From assembly GCA_003165455.1 (NCBI GenBank), contig PLUJ01000106.1:1-10561 (forward strand): 10,561 nt of DNA, in the 5' to 3' direction. The position numbers and the translations under genes are program-made. Positions 1 through 6,454 of this stretch are shown one piece after another; position 1 is the first letter of the stretch, and each line of letters begins with the position of its first letter. The notes beneath the pieces were generated by a model that had not been told where the DNA came from, searched no databases, and saw only the letters and a list, made by a program, of their open reading frames with translations. The stretch is from Acidobacteriaceae bacterium. GTDB taxonomy: Bacteria > Acidobacteriota > Terriglobia > Terriglobales > Acidobacteriaceae.

Positions 1-488
1 GGCTCGACGGCTTTGGCGGCGAATTGGGAAGTGGCGATTTCGTCGCGATCTTTCTGGCTGAGGCCGCCTTTCACTTTTTTCTGCGGGATCGGAATGGGGA
101 TGGGGATGGTTTCGTGAGGATTGGAGAAGCGGCGGAGGATGTCGTCGGCGGAGGCGGGGGTGAGTTTGGCGCGGCCGGCGGTGGTAAGGGTGACTTGCAT
201 GTCGGAGAGCGAGATGGGGTGGTCACCGTCATTCGTGATAATGAAGAAGATGGGAAGGAAATCGTGGGCTTCGAAGTTCAGTGAGAAGATTTTGCCTTTG
301 GCGGGAGTGTCGTAGGGGTCGGCGGCGATGGCGACTTTGTCGGAGGCGTGGTCATCGTGGAAAGCGTAGGTTTTGGCGGGCTGGGCGGCGGGCTTGGTGA
401 AATCTTTGGCGGCGAGGGAAAGCGTTAAGGAGAGTGTGGCAACGGTAGCAAGGGCTTGACGAAAATTGGACTTCACCGGTGAACGCAT
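1..488 (-). CDS. Exported protein of unknown function (N-terminal part, cut by window edge)
   Basis: An uninterrupted reading frame runs leftward from an ATG at 488-486 to the window edge, giving 162 residues without a stop. The N-terminus looks like a Sec signal peptide: basic residues (R2, K6, R10), a hydrophobic stretch ALATVATLSLTLSLA, and probable cleavage near residue 26, with no lipobox cysteine. The mature part contains the segments FHDDHASDKVAIAADPYDT and FFIITNDGDHPISLSDMQV, which look like a beta-rich extracytoplasmic domain, and a four-fold Ile-Pro run (IPIPIPIP, residues 128-135) followed by QKKVKGG. Third codon positions are mostly C (GCC, ACC, ATC, TTC), as expected for a real gene. 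It resembles secreted acidobacterial proteins of unknown function, but I can assign no family name or activity. It is divergent from waaA. A perfect TATAAT sits seven bases before the ATG. Confidence 0.75.
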   Translation of the reverse strand, partial: MRSPVKSNFRQALATVATLSLTLSLAAKDFTKPAAQPAKTYAFHDDHASDKVAIAADPYDTPAKGKIFSLNFEAHDFLPIFFIITNDGDHPISLSDMQVTLTTAGRAKLTPASADDILRRFSNPHETIPIPIPIPQKKVKGGLSQKDRDEIATSQFAAKAVE

Positions 489-495
489 GCAAGCG

Positions 496-501
496 ATTAT
501 A
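496..501 (-). promoter_or_regulatory. Candidate -10 box of the exported-protein gene, possibly leaderless
   Basis: On the minus strand a perfect TATAAT is followed by seven bases and then the ATG of the leftward gene. Transcription would then start at or next to the A of the start codon. No TTGACA-like -35 is seen at normal spacing (the hexamer 17 bases upstream reads ATCGCG), so this is a candidate only. Confidence 0.35.
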
Positions 502-597
502 GAGTGCAACCCGCAGCACGCGATTTCGCACGCAGAGAAAATCAAAATCTTCTACATAGGGGCACAGGGCAGGGCTGGTTGGGTAGAATGGCTCGAC

Positions 598-1893
598 TTG
601 ATCTCTTCTTTTTATAGCGTGGTTTATAGCGTGGCGCTGGGGCTGGGAATGGTGGCGAGCCTGCCTTACTGGCTCTGGCAGATGATGCGCCATGGGAAGT
701 ATCGCAAAGGGCTGGGTGAGCGACTGGGGCGCGTGCCTTCGCGACTGGAGTTGCCGCAGGGGCGGGATCGGGTGATTTGGATTCATGCGGTTTCCGTGGG
801 CGAGGTGCTGGCGGTGGTGGGGCTGGTGGAGGAGTTGAGGCGGCGATTGCCCCAACAAAAGTTTTTTGTTTCGACCACTACGGACACGGGGCAGGGGCTG
901 GCGCGGAAAAAGTTCGGCGAAGGGTGCGTATTTTATTTCCCGATGGACTTTGGATTTGCGATTCAGGCTTACTTGCGGGCGCTGAGGCCGGAGATGGTGG
1001 TGATCGCGGAGACAGAGTTCTGGCCGAATTTTCTGCGAGCGGCGCATGGGAGCGGGGCGCGGGTTGCGGTGGTGAATGCGCGGATTTCAGATCGGTCCTG
1101 GCCGGGGTACCGCAGAGTGCGCGGATGGTTGCGAGGCGTGCTGAAAAATGTGGATTTGTTTTTGGCGCAGACGAAGGAAGATGCCGAACGCTTGCGGGAC
1201 ATTGGAGCTGGCGCGGAGCGAGTGCGGGTTGCGGGGAATTTGAAGTTCGATATTCCTGCGCCAGCGGTGACGGCAATTGTGGAGGATTTGCGGAAGGCGC
1301 TACGGGAAGGCGGAGGCGGGCCCGTAGTAGTTTGTGGCAGCACGCTGGAGGGGGAAGAATCGTTGCTGCTGAAGGCGTTTGAGAATTTGCTGGTGGCGCA
1401 TCCGGGGACGGTGATGGTGCTGGCGCCGCGGCATCCGGAGCGGTTTGCGGCGGTGGCAGCGTTGCTGGAGCAGATGTCGATTCGCTTTTACCGGCGCTCC
1501 GCATGGCATGGCGAGGCTTTGGCGGGTGGAGTGCTTTTGCTGGATACGATTGGAGAGTTGGCGGCGATGTACGCGCTGGCGGACGTGGCGTTTGTGGGGG
1601 GAAGCCTGGTTCCACGCGGGGGACACAACATTATTGAGCCGGCGCAATATGGTGTGGCGATTGTCGTGGGAAATCATACGGAGAATTTTCGAGACATCGT
1701 CAGTTTGTTTCAGAGCCGGGATGCGGTGAGGATTGTTGGTCCGGCGGAGTTGCCGCTGATGTTGCTGGAGTTGCTGGGGGACGAAGGAAAGCGGAAAGAC
1801 TTGGGACGGCGTGCGGCGGAGACGATGCAATCGCAGACAGGAGCTACGGCGCGGACTGCGGACGAACTGCAAGGATTGCTGGCGCGGAGATGA
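598..1893 (+). CDS. waaA: 3-deoxy-D-manno-octulosonic acid (Kdo) transferase
   Basis: This GT30 glycosyltransferase transfers Kdo from CMP-Kdo to lipid IVA at the inner face of the cytoplasmic membrane. Counted from the TTG at 598, the product has 431 residues, close to the E. coli enzyme (about 425). An N-terminal membrane anchor (residues 3-28) is followed by HGKYRKGLGERLGR, the usual start of the family. WIHAVSVGEVL (61-71) carries the conserved Glu of the catalytic site, ETEFWPN (138-144) the second conserved acidic motif, then NARISDRS. GGSLVPRGGHNIIEPAQYG (from residue 334) is the nucleotide-sugar-binding signature. The frame stays open back to an ATG at 466, but those 44 extra residues are not family-like and would overlap the divergent gene, so I prefer 598. 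No clear Shine-Dalgarno precedes it, so the exact start is uncertain. The stop overlaps the lpxK start. Confidence 0.93.
   Translation: MISSFYSVVYSVALGLGMVASLPYWLWQMMRHGKYRKGLGERLGRVPSRLELPQGRDRVIWIHAVSVGEVLAVVGLVEELRRRLPQQKFFVSTTTDTGQGLARKKFGEGCVFYFPMDFGFAIQAYLRALRPEMVVIAETEFWPNFLRAAHGSGARVAVVNARISDRSWPGYRRVRGWLRGVLKNVDLFLAQTKEDAERLRDIGAGAERVRVAGNLKFDIPAPAVTAIVEDLRKALREGGGGPVVVCGSTLEGEESLLLKAFENLLVAHPGTVMVLAPRHPERFAAVAALLEQMSIRFYRRSAWHGEALAGGVLLLDTIGELAAMYALADVAFVGGSLVPRGGHNIIEPAQYGVAIVVGNHTENFRDIVSLFQSRDAVRIVGPAELPLMLLELLGDEGKRKDLGRRAAETMQSQTGATARTADELQGLLARR
611..634 (+). repeat. Perfect 12-bp tandem duplication inside waaA
   Basis: The 12-mer TTTATAGCGTGG occurs twice back to back (611-622 and 623-634). 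It is in frame and encodes FYSV then VYSV in the membrane anchor at the WaaA N-terminus, so a gain or loss of one unit would not shift the frame. Confidence 0.9.
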
Positions 1894-2840
1894 GAATTCA
1901 TTTTGCGTCGGGAGTTTACGGGGCGGTAGTTGGCGCGCGCAACGGGTTGTATGACCGGGGATGGCTGCGAGCGCGAAGGCTGCAAGGGCCAGTGGTCAGC
2001 GTGGGGAATGTTTCGGCGGGAGGGTCGGGGAAGACTCCGTTTGTAATTTTGCTGAGCGAGTTGTTGCGGGCGCGCGGGATCAAGTTTGATGTTCTCTCTC
2101 GCGGGTATGGACGAAAGACGCGCGGAGTGCGGGAGGTTGATCCGGGAGGAATGCCGCGGGAATTTGGAGATGAGCCGTTGCTGCTTGCCCGGCGATTGCA
2201 GGCTCCGGTGGTGGTGGGGGAAGATCGGTATGAGGCGGGAAGGTTTGCGGAGGAGAAATTCGGTCCGCAGATGCATTTGCTGGACGATGGATTTCAGCAT
2301 CGGGGGCTGGCGCGGGATTTCGATATTGTGCTGGTGACGGCGGAAGATGCGCGGGACCGACGGCTGCCGAGCGGAAGGCTGCGAGAGCCGTTGAGCGCGT
2401 TGCGGCGGGCGGATGCGGTTGTGCTGAGCGGCGGGGCCGAGGCGTCTTCGTTTGATCTTGCCGACAAGACAGTATGGCGAGTGCGGCGCGGGATTGTAGC
2501 GAAAAATATTCCGCAGCGTCCAGTGGTGTTTTGCGGGATTGCGCGGCCGAAGAATTTTCTTTTGCAATTGCGGACGGCAGGGATCGATCCGGTGGCGGAG
2601 GCGATTTTTCGGGATCATCATGCGTATACAGAAAAAGACATTCGCGATCTGATTGAGTTGCGGCGACGCAGCGAGGCGGGCGGGTTTGTGACTACGGAGA
2701 AAGATGCGGTGAATCTGGGAGGATTTTTGGATGCGCTGGCGCCGCTGGCGGTGGTTCCGGTGAAGATGGAACTGGCGGAGGCGTATAACGCAATCGATAC
2801 CATGCTGCGGGTGATCGAGGAGCGGCGGCGGGGAACGTGA
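1890..2840 (+). CDS. lpxK: Tetraacyldisaccharide-1-phosphate 4'-kinase
   Basis: LpxK phosphorylates the 4' position of tetra-acylated disaccharide 1-phosphate to give lipid IVA, the acceptor for WaaA. The 316-residue product has the family's usual length. It has the Walker A loop GNVSAGGSGKTP (residues 39-50, with K48 and T49 for ATP), the LSRGYGRKTRG segment that follows it, the LpxK signature DDGFQHR (132-138) with its conserved aspartates, and TTEKDAVN (268-275) near the C-terminus. The N-terminus is slightly shorter than in some homologues and its membrane-associated helix is weak. The ATG overlaps the waaA stop (ATGA, 1890-1893), which indicates translational coupling and one transcript. 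Pairing of waaA with lpxK is a common arrangement and supports both assignments. Confidence 0.95.
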   Translation: MRIHFASGVYGAVVGARNGLYDRGWLRARRLQGPVVSVGNVSAGGSGKTPFVILLSELLRARGIKFDVLSRGYGRKTRGVREVDPGGMPREFGDEPLLLARRLQAPVVVGEDRYEAGRFAEEKFGPQMHLLDDGFQHRGLARDFDIVLVTAEDARDRRLPSGRLREPLSALRRADAVVLSGGAEASSFDLADKTVWRVRRGIVAKNIPQRPVVFCGIARPKNFLLQLRTAGIDPVAEAIFRDHHAYTEKDIRDLIELRRRSEAGGFVTTEKDAVNLGGFLDALAPLAVVPVKMELAEAYNAIDTMLRVIEERRRGT

Positions 2841-2913
2841 GAGAATTCCGCAGACAGCAGATTCAGGTTCCAATTTATTTGAGTGCGTATTTTGAGGGCG
2901 CATTGCAATTTTG

Positions 2914-3954
2914 ATGACGAAACATTTGAAAGAAGTCGAGCGGCTGCGAAAGATTGTCGAGGCATTCCCCAAAGTCACGATTACGGTGTTGGGGGATCTG
3001 GTGGCCGACGAATTTGTATACGGGGAAATCTCGCGAGTGTCGCGGGAGGCTCCGGTGCTGATCTTGAAGCATCGTGAGCGCAGTGTGGTGCCGGGCGGCG
3101 GTGCGAATGCGGTGAATAATCTGGCGGATCTGGGAGTGAACGTGCTGCCGGTGGGCGCAGTGGGGGATGACGAGGCCGGAAGGCTGTTGATGAAATGTTT
3201 TCGTCATAAACGGATTCCGGTGAGCGGCGTGCTGAAGGACAAGAGTTATACGACGGTGACCAAGACGCGGATTCTGGCGGGGATGACGCACAATACGCGG
3301 CAGCAGGTGGTGCGCGTGGATCGCGAGCCGGAGAGCGCTCCGAATCGGCATTTGACGCGGGAGTTGTTTTTGGCGGCGCGGGAATATGTGCGAGCGTCAG
3401 ATGCGCTGCTGGTATCGGATTATGGATATGGATCGGCGAGCCCGGCGATTGTGAATGCGTTGCGGCAGCCGGGGCGGCGGAGAGTTGTGATGGTGCCGAT
3501 GGTGCTGGATTCGCGCTACCGGATGCTGGAGTATACGGGGGTGACGGCGGCGACTCCGAATGAGGCCGAGGTGGAAGCCGCGCTGGGCGTGCGGATTGGA
3601 GAGGATTGGAAGAAAGTTTCGCTGGCGGGAAAAGTGGTGATGGAGCGGATGCAATTGCAGTCGCTGCTGATCACGCGAGGGCGGGATGGGATGGTGGCGT
3701 TCGAGCGTGGGCGGGAGCCGCTGGATCTTCCGATTTTCGGTTCGGATGAGATTGCCGATGTCACGGGAGCGGGCGATACGGTGATTGCGGCTTTTACGGC
3801 GGCACTGGCCGCGGGGGCGAGCACGGAAGAAGCCGCGCAATTGGCGAATTACGCGGGAGGGATTGTGGTGATGAAGCGCGGAACCGCGACGGTGTCGCGC
3901 GACGAATTGTTGCGGGCGCTGGAAAAGGCGCCGCCGGCGACGAGAGTGCATTGA
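2914..3954 (+). CDS. rfaE1: D-glycero-beta-D-manno-heptose-7-phosphate kinase (separate HldE kinase domain)
   Basis: This PfkB-family sugar kinase phosphorylates heptose 7-phosphate at O-1 on the way to ADP-heptose. It has 346 residues. VLGDLVADEFVYGEISRVS matches the family N-terminus, where the sugar binds. PGGGANAVNNLADLG (60-74) is the first PfkB signature, KTRILAG and QQVVRVDRE follow as in RfaE/HldE kinases, and DVTGAGDT (282-289) is the second signature with catalytic base D288. The protein ends after the kinase domain, and the nucleotidyltransferase is a separate downstream gene, unlike the fused E. coli HldE. The ATG at 2914 is preferred over the adjacent in-frame TTG at 2911. The only purine-rich candidate RBS (GAGGG, 2894-2898) is rather far upstream. 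It lies 73 bases after lpxK on the same strand and is probably co-transcribed. Confidence 0.92.
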   Translation: MTKHLKEVERLRKIVEAFPKVTITVLGDLVADEFVYGEISRVSREAPVLILKHRERSVVPGGGANAVNNLADLGVNVLPVGAVGDDEAGRLLMKCFRHKRIPVSGVLKDKSYTTVTKTRILAGMTHNTRQQVVRVDREPESAPNRHLTRELFLAAREYVRASDALLVSDYGYGSASPAIVNALRQPGRRRVVMVPMVLDSRYRMLEYTGVTAATPNEAEVEAALGVRIGEDWKKVSLAGKVVMERMQLQSLLITRGRDGMVAFERGREPLDLPIFGSDEIADVTGAGDTVIAAFTAALAAGASTEEAAQLANYAGGIVVMKRGTATVSRDELLRALEKAPPATRVH

Positions 3955-3976
3955 TTGGCAATTTGCAATTGCCAAT
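3954..3976. repeat. Perfect 10-bp inverted repeat at the rfaE1 stop codon
   Basis: ATTGGCAATT (3954-3963) and AATTGCCAAT (3967-3976) are perfect reverse complements separated by TGC. The left arm begins on the last base of the rfaE1 stop codon. There is no T-tract directly after it, so it is a weak candidate for an intrinsic terminator. It could instead stabilise the rfaE1 3' end, be a protein-binding palindrome, or be a dispersed repeat. Confidence 0.8.
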
Positions 3977-4044
3977 TGTCTATTAAGAACACTACGGCCG
4001 AGATTTTTCTTAATTAACGAAGCTTTGAAACTGCGAACTTTAAA

Positions 4045-4070
4045 AATTGCAAAACCTTAAATTGCAAAAC
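4045..4070 (+). repeat. Two 11-bp direct repeats covering the rfaE2 start
   Basis: AATTGCAAAAC occurs at 4045-4055 and again at 4060-4070, separated by CTTA. The 15-base period is in frame with rfaE2 and duplicates a possible TTG start with its following codons (TTG CAA AAC at 4047 and 4062). The 8-mer AATTGCAA also occurs in reverse orientation at 2903-2910, just before rfaE1, and at 3963-3970. Confidence 0.85.
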
Positions 4071-4550
4071 AATGATAAGTTGCTGACGCGTACGGAGCTG
4101 CGCGAGCGCGTGGAACAATGGCGTCGCGAGGGCGCGAGGATTGTTTTGGCGAATGGGAATTTCGATCTTCTGCATGTGGGGCATGTGCGATATTTGCGGG
4201 GCGCGAAGGAATTGGGCGGGAAGCTGGTGGTCGCGATCAATTCCGATGAATCGGTACGCGCGCTGAAGGGCGACGGGCGTCCGATTATTCCTGCGGGGGA
4301 GCGCGCAGAGATTGTGGCGGCGCTCGAGGATGTGGATGCGGTGGTGATTTTTCCGGAGCTTGATGTGCGGGCGTTGATCCGGGAGATTCGTCCGGACGTT
4401 CAGGCGAAAGGAACGGATTACACGGAAGAGACGGTGCCGGAGAGGGATGTGGTGGTCGAGAATGGCGGGCGGGTGGCAATCGTGGGGGATGCGAAGAGTC
4501 ATTCCACCAGTGAAATTATCGGGGCACGGCTTGCGCCGAGGCGGCCGTGA
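4047..4550 (+). CDS. rfaE2: D-glycero-beta-D-manno-heptose 1-phosphate adenylyltransferase (separate HldE transferase domain)
   Basis: This cytidylyltransferase-fold enzyme joins heptose 1-phosphate to AMP from ATP, giving ADP-D-glycero-heptose. ANGNFDLLHVGHVRYL (from residue 35) contains the HxGH nucleotidyl-transfer motif (H43-H46). INSDESVRALKGDGRPI, the AEIVAALEDVDAVVIF segment and KGTDYTEETVPE follow the family order, and the C-terminal STSEII matches the usual STSxII ending. At up to 167 residues it is a stand-alone domain, complementing rfaE1 just upstream. The common form of the first motif is NGCFDLLH, and here Asn replaces Cys. No ATG fits. TTG at 4047, 4062 or 4080 are the candidates, none with a good Shine-Dalgarno, and the conserved domain begins after residue 12, so any of them is possible. 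The stop overlaps the next gene's GTG (GTGA). Confidence 0.9.
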   Translation: MQNLKLQNNDKLLTRTELRERVEQWRREGARIVLANGNFDLLHVGHVRYLRGAKELGGKLVVAINSDESVRALKGDGRPIIPAGERAEIVAALEDVDAVVIFPELDVRALIREIRPDVQAKGTDYTEETVPERDVVVENGGRVAIVGDAKSHSTSEIIGARLAPRRP

Positions 4551-5674
4551 GCGAGGCGCTCGGAAGCTTGACGCCAGCGCAGCGAAATAATATCGAGCGA
4601 ATCTTAGTGGTACGGCTCAGCGCGATGGGCGATGTGGTCCATACGTTGCCGGCGGTGCATTTCTTGCGTGCTGCATTTCCCGATGCTTATATTGGATGGC
4701 TGATTGAAGAGCGCTGGGCGGAACTGTTGTGCGCGGGAGGCGCGGCGCGGCGCGGTGCGCGGTCGGCGATGCGGCCGCTGGTGGATGAAGTTCACACGGT
4801 GAATCTGAAGGCTTGGAGAAGATCGGCGGTTTCGATTTCCACATTGCAGCAGATTGCGACAGTTCGGAACGACGTGCGGGGCGTGAGATACGACGTTGCG
4901 ATTGACTTACAGGGTGCGATCCGTTCGGCAGTGCTGGCGCAGTGGTCCGGGGCAGGCGTGGTGTATGGAGCGGCGGCGCCTTGGGAATCTCCCGCGAGTT
5001 TGTGGTACACGCGCAAGGTGTTGACGCGAGGGCGGCATGTAATTGAGCAGAATCTTTCGCTAGCGGCGGCGGTCGGCAACGAGGCGCAGCCAGAGGTTCC
5101 GGATATTTGTTGCGATCTGCCGCATGATCCGAAAGCAGAGGCGCGCATCGAACAGCGGCTCGCGGAACGGGGGATTGAGGCTTTTGCCATTCTGAATCCG
5201 GGAGCGGGATGGGGCGCGAAGCGGTGGCCGGCGGATCGATATGGTGAGGTGGCGCGGGGGTTGGCGAAGCTGGGATTGCGGTCGATTTTGAATTTTGGAC
5301 CGGGAGAAGATCAGTTAGTGCGAGGGTTGGAAGCCGCCAGCGGCGGAAATGCGGCAGGAATAAATTGCACGATTGCGGAGTTGATCGCGCTCACGCGGCG
5401 TGCGCGGCTGTTTGTTGGTGGCGATACGGGGCCGCTGCATTTGGCGGCGGCCTTGCGGGTTCCGGTGGTGGGGATTTATGGGCCGACGGATCCGGCGCGC
5501 AATGGGCCGTTTGGGACGCGGAGTGTGGTGTTGCGGAGTGCGGAGAGTGTAACCACGCACGCACGGTTTTCGGAGACGGAAGAGGGGATGTTGGCGATTG
5601 GGAGTGAGGTGGTGGTTGGGGCGGCGGAGAGATTGTTGGGCGAAGACGCTTTTGTTCGAAGACCCCGGGGCTAA
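4547..5674 (+). CDS. waaC: ADP-heptose:LPS heptosyltransferase, WaaC-like (GT9)
   Basis: This GT-B fold, GT9-family enzyme adds the first L-glycero-D-manno-heptose to Kdo-lipid A on the cytoplasmic side. It has 375 residues. ILVVRLSAMGDVVHTLPAV (19-37) is the N-terminal signature with the conserved Asp (D29). YDVAIDLQGAIRSAVLAQW resembles the WaaC acceptor-domain segment, as does the later WESPASLWYTRKV followed by HVIEQNL. NPGAGWGAKRWP opens the nucleotide-sugar domain, and FVGGDTGPLHLAAAL (289-303) binds ADP-heptose. I call it WaaC rather than WaaF from the middle segments, but the distinction is not certain. The GTG start at 4547 overlaps the rfaE2 stop, so the two are coupled. The last residues (RRPRG) and the TAA stop come from a palindromic repeat, which suggests that the original C-terminus was altered. 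Confidence 0.88.
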   Translation: MSEALGSLTPAQRNNIERILVVRLSAMGDVVHTLPAVHFLRAAFPDAYIGWLIEERWAELLCAGGAARRGARSAMRPLVDEVHTVNLKAWRRSAVSISTLQQIATVRNDVRGVRYDVAIDLQGAIRSAVLAQWSGAGVVYGAAAPWESPASLWYTRKVLTRGRHVIEQNLSLAAAVGNEAQPEVPDICCDLPHDPKAEARIEQRLAERGIEAFAILNPGAGWGAKRWPADRYGEVARGLAKLGLRSILNFGPGEDQLVRGLEAASGGNAAGINCTIAELIALTRRARLFVGGDTGPLHLAAALRVPVVGIYGPTDPARNGPFGTRSVVLRSAESVTTHARFSETEEGMLAIGSEVVVGAAERLLGEDAFVRRPRG

Positions 5675-5729
5675 AGCCCGGAGCTGTGAAAGGGACTTCA
5701 TCGCAGCGCTGAAGCGCTGCGCCACCCAA
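5663..5729 (+). repeat. REP-like element with two palindromes, copy 1
   Basis: The element has a first imperfect palindrome at 5665-5681 (GGGCT-AA-AGCCC core, outer CC/GG pairs with one bulged G), a linker of about 20 bases, then a perfect 9-bp palindrome at 5702-5721 (CGCAGCGCT, GA, AGCGCTGCG), followed by CCACCCAA. The second part recurs at 6455-6483. The first palindrome contains the waaC stop codon at 5672-5674. Similar GCTAAAGC-type palindromes are, as far as I recall, widespread in acidobacterial genomes, and the layout is like REP/BIME elements. Classification is an inference. Confidence 0.75.
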
Positions 5730-5816
5730 AAGCTTTCCGTACCAAGAGCTTTCCGTACCCAAGACTTTTCCTCCCAAATTTTCCTCCCAACTTTCTCTCC
5801 CAAAAGCTTTCAATAA
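5728..5816 (+). repeat. CT-rich degenerate tandem array, about six units
   Basis: Six successive 13-17-base units follow the pattern AA-(purines)-CTTT-(pyrimidines)-CCC, beginning at about 5728, 5744, 5761, 5776, 5789 and 5802. Units 1 and 2 share AGCTTTCCGTACC exactly; units 3 and 4 share TTTTCCTCCC; unit 6 is incomplete (ends CAATAA). The array follows directly on the CCACCCAA tail of the palindromic element. It can be read through in one frame (LSVPRAFRTQDFSS and so on), but this does not look like a protein. Confidence 0.75.
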
Positions 5817-5874
5817 AGACACTCTCTTGACGTGATTGCAGGGAGCAATGCATCGTTCGATTCGGCTTAGATAA

Positions 5875-6435
5875 ATGACTGAGTGGTCAAAAATCGCGAG
5901 GCGGATTCGGGTGCCGCTGGGATTTGTGCTTGCGGTGGTTTATTTTTGGCTGGCGCGGCCGTCGTGGGGATCGATGGCGATGGGTGCGATCGGAATTCTG
6001 CCCGGGCTCTTTATACGTGGCCTGGCTTCGGGGCATGTGCGCAAGAATGAAGAGTTGGCGACTTCGGGGCCGTATGGCTATACGCGAAATCCTCTGTATT
6101 TGGGATCGCTGCTGATTGGGATTGGATTTGCGGTGGCGGCGCGGAGTTGGTGGGTGGGGGTGGCATTGGTGGTGATGTTTTTTGCAATTTATCTGCCTGT
6201 GATTCGCGACGAAGAGATTTTTTTGCGGCAAAAGTTTCCGGAGTTTGAAGAATATGCGGGACGGGTGCCGAGGATGTTTCCGCGGATCGGGTTACGTGGT
6301 CCGGGTGAAAACGAAGAATTGTCGGGATTTTCTTTCGCGTTATATCTAAAACATCGTGAGTACAATGCATTGCTGGGAGCGCTGGCGATTATGGCCGTGC
6401 TGATGGTTAAGATTGTTTTTCTCCAGCGGCATTAG
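5875..6435 (+). CDS. Membrane methyltransferase of the isoprenylcysteine/phospholipid methyltransferase type
   Basis: The 186-residue product is an integral membrane protein of the ICMT/PEMT superfamily, which methylates lipids or lipid-like groups with S-adenosylmethionine. Hydrophobic segments lie at about 13-27, 34-50, 74-110 (long enough for a hairpin) and 163-182. SGPYGYTRNPLYLG (64-77) is the family's SAM-binding signature, and RDEEIFLRQKFPEFEEY followed by VPRMFPR is the conserved C-terminal E-E ... Y ... VPR-P block. The substrate cannot be told from sequence; bacterial members act on phospholipids, isoprenoids or unknown targets. The last helix after the signature block is an extra. 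The ATG at 5875 has no clear Shine-Dalgarno. It is 200 bases beyond waaC and separated by repeats, so it may have its own promoter; TTGACG at 5827-5832 is a possible -35 without a convincing -10. Confidence 0.85.
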   Translation: MTEWSKIARRIRVPLGFVLAVVYFWLARPSWGSMAMGAIGILPGLFIRGLASGHVRKNEELATSGPYGYTRNPLYLGSLLIGIGFAVAARSWWVGVALVVMFFAIYLPVIRDEEIFLRQKFPEFEEYAGRVPRMFPRIGLRGPGENEELSGFSFALYLKHREYNALLGALAIMAVLMVKIVFLQRH

Positions 6436-6454
6436 CTTTATAATAAGGCTCCGC

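Noticed and set aside
466..597. 44-residue N-terminal extension of WaaA from the ATG at 466
   Set aside because: The extra residues do not resemble WaaA N-termini, would overlap the divergent gene and its candidate promoter, and starting at 598 gives the normal family length.
352..1615. Other minus- and plus-strand open frames across waaA
   Set aside because: They have low-complexity translations, no recognisable motifs, and overlap a clear glycosyltransferase gene.
1710..2978. Long minus-strand open frame (422 codons) opposite waaA, lpxK and the rfaE1 start
   Set aside because: Its translation is rich in R, P, H, Q and S with no domain-like segments, and it lies opposite well-supported genes. 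It is open because stop codons are rare on the complement of this G-rich sequence.
3954..3976. Intrinsic terminator after rfaE1
   Set aside because: The stem is AT-rich, no T-tract follows directly, and ending transcription here would separate rfaE1 from rfaE2 and waaC. It was kept as a repeat only.
5598..5816. Small plus-strand open frame over the waaC end and the CT-rich repeats
   Set aside because: It overlaps waaC in another frame and translates the palindrome and repeat array; such peptides from dispersed repeats are typical false genes.
5728..5816. CRISPR array
   Set aside because: Units are only 13-17 bases, degenerate and contiguous, with no spacers and no cas genes.
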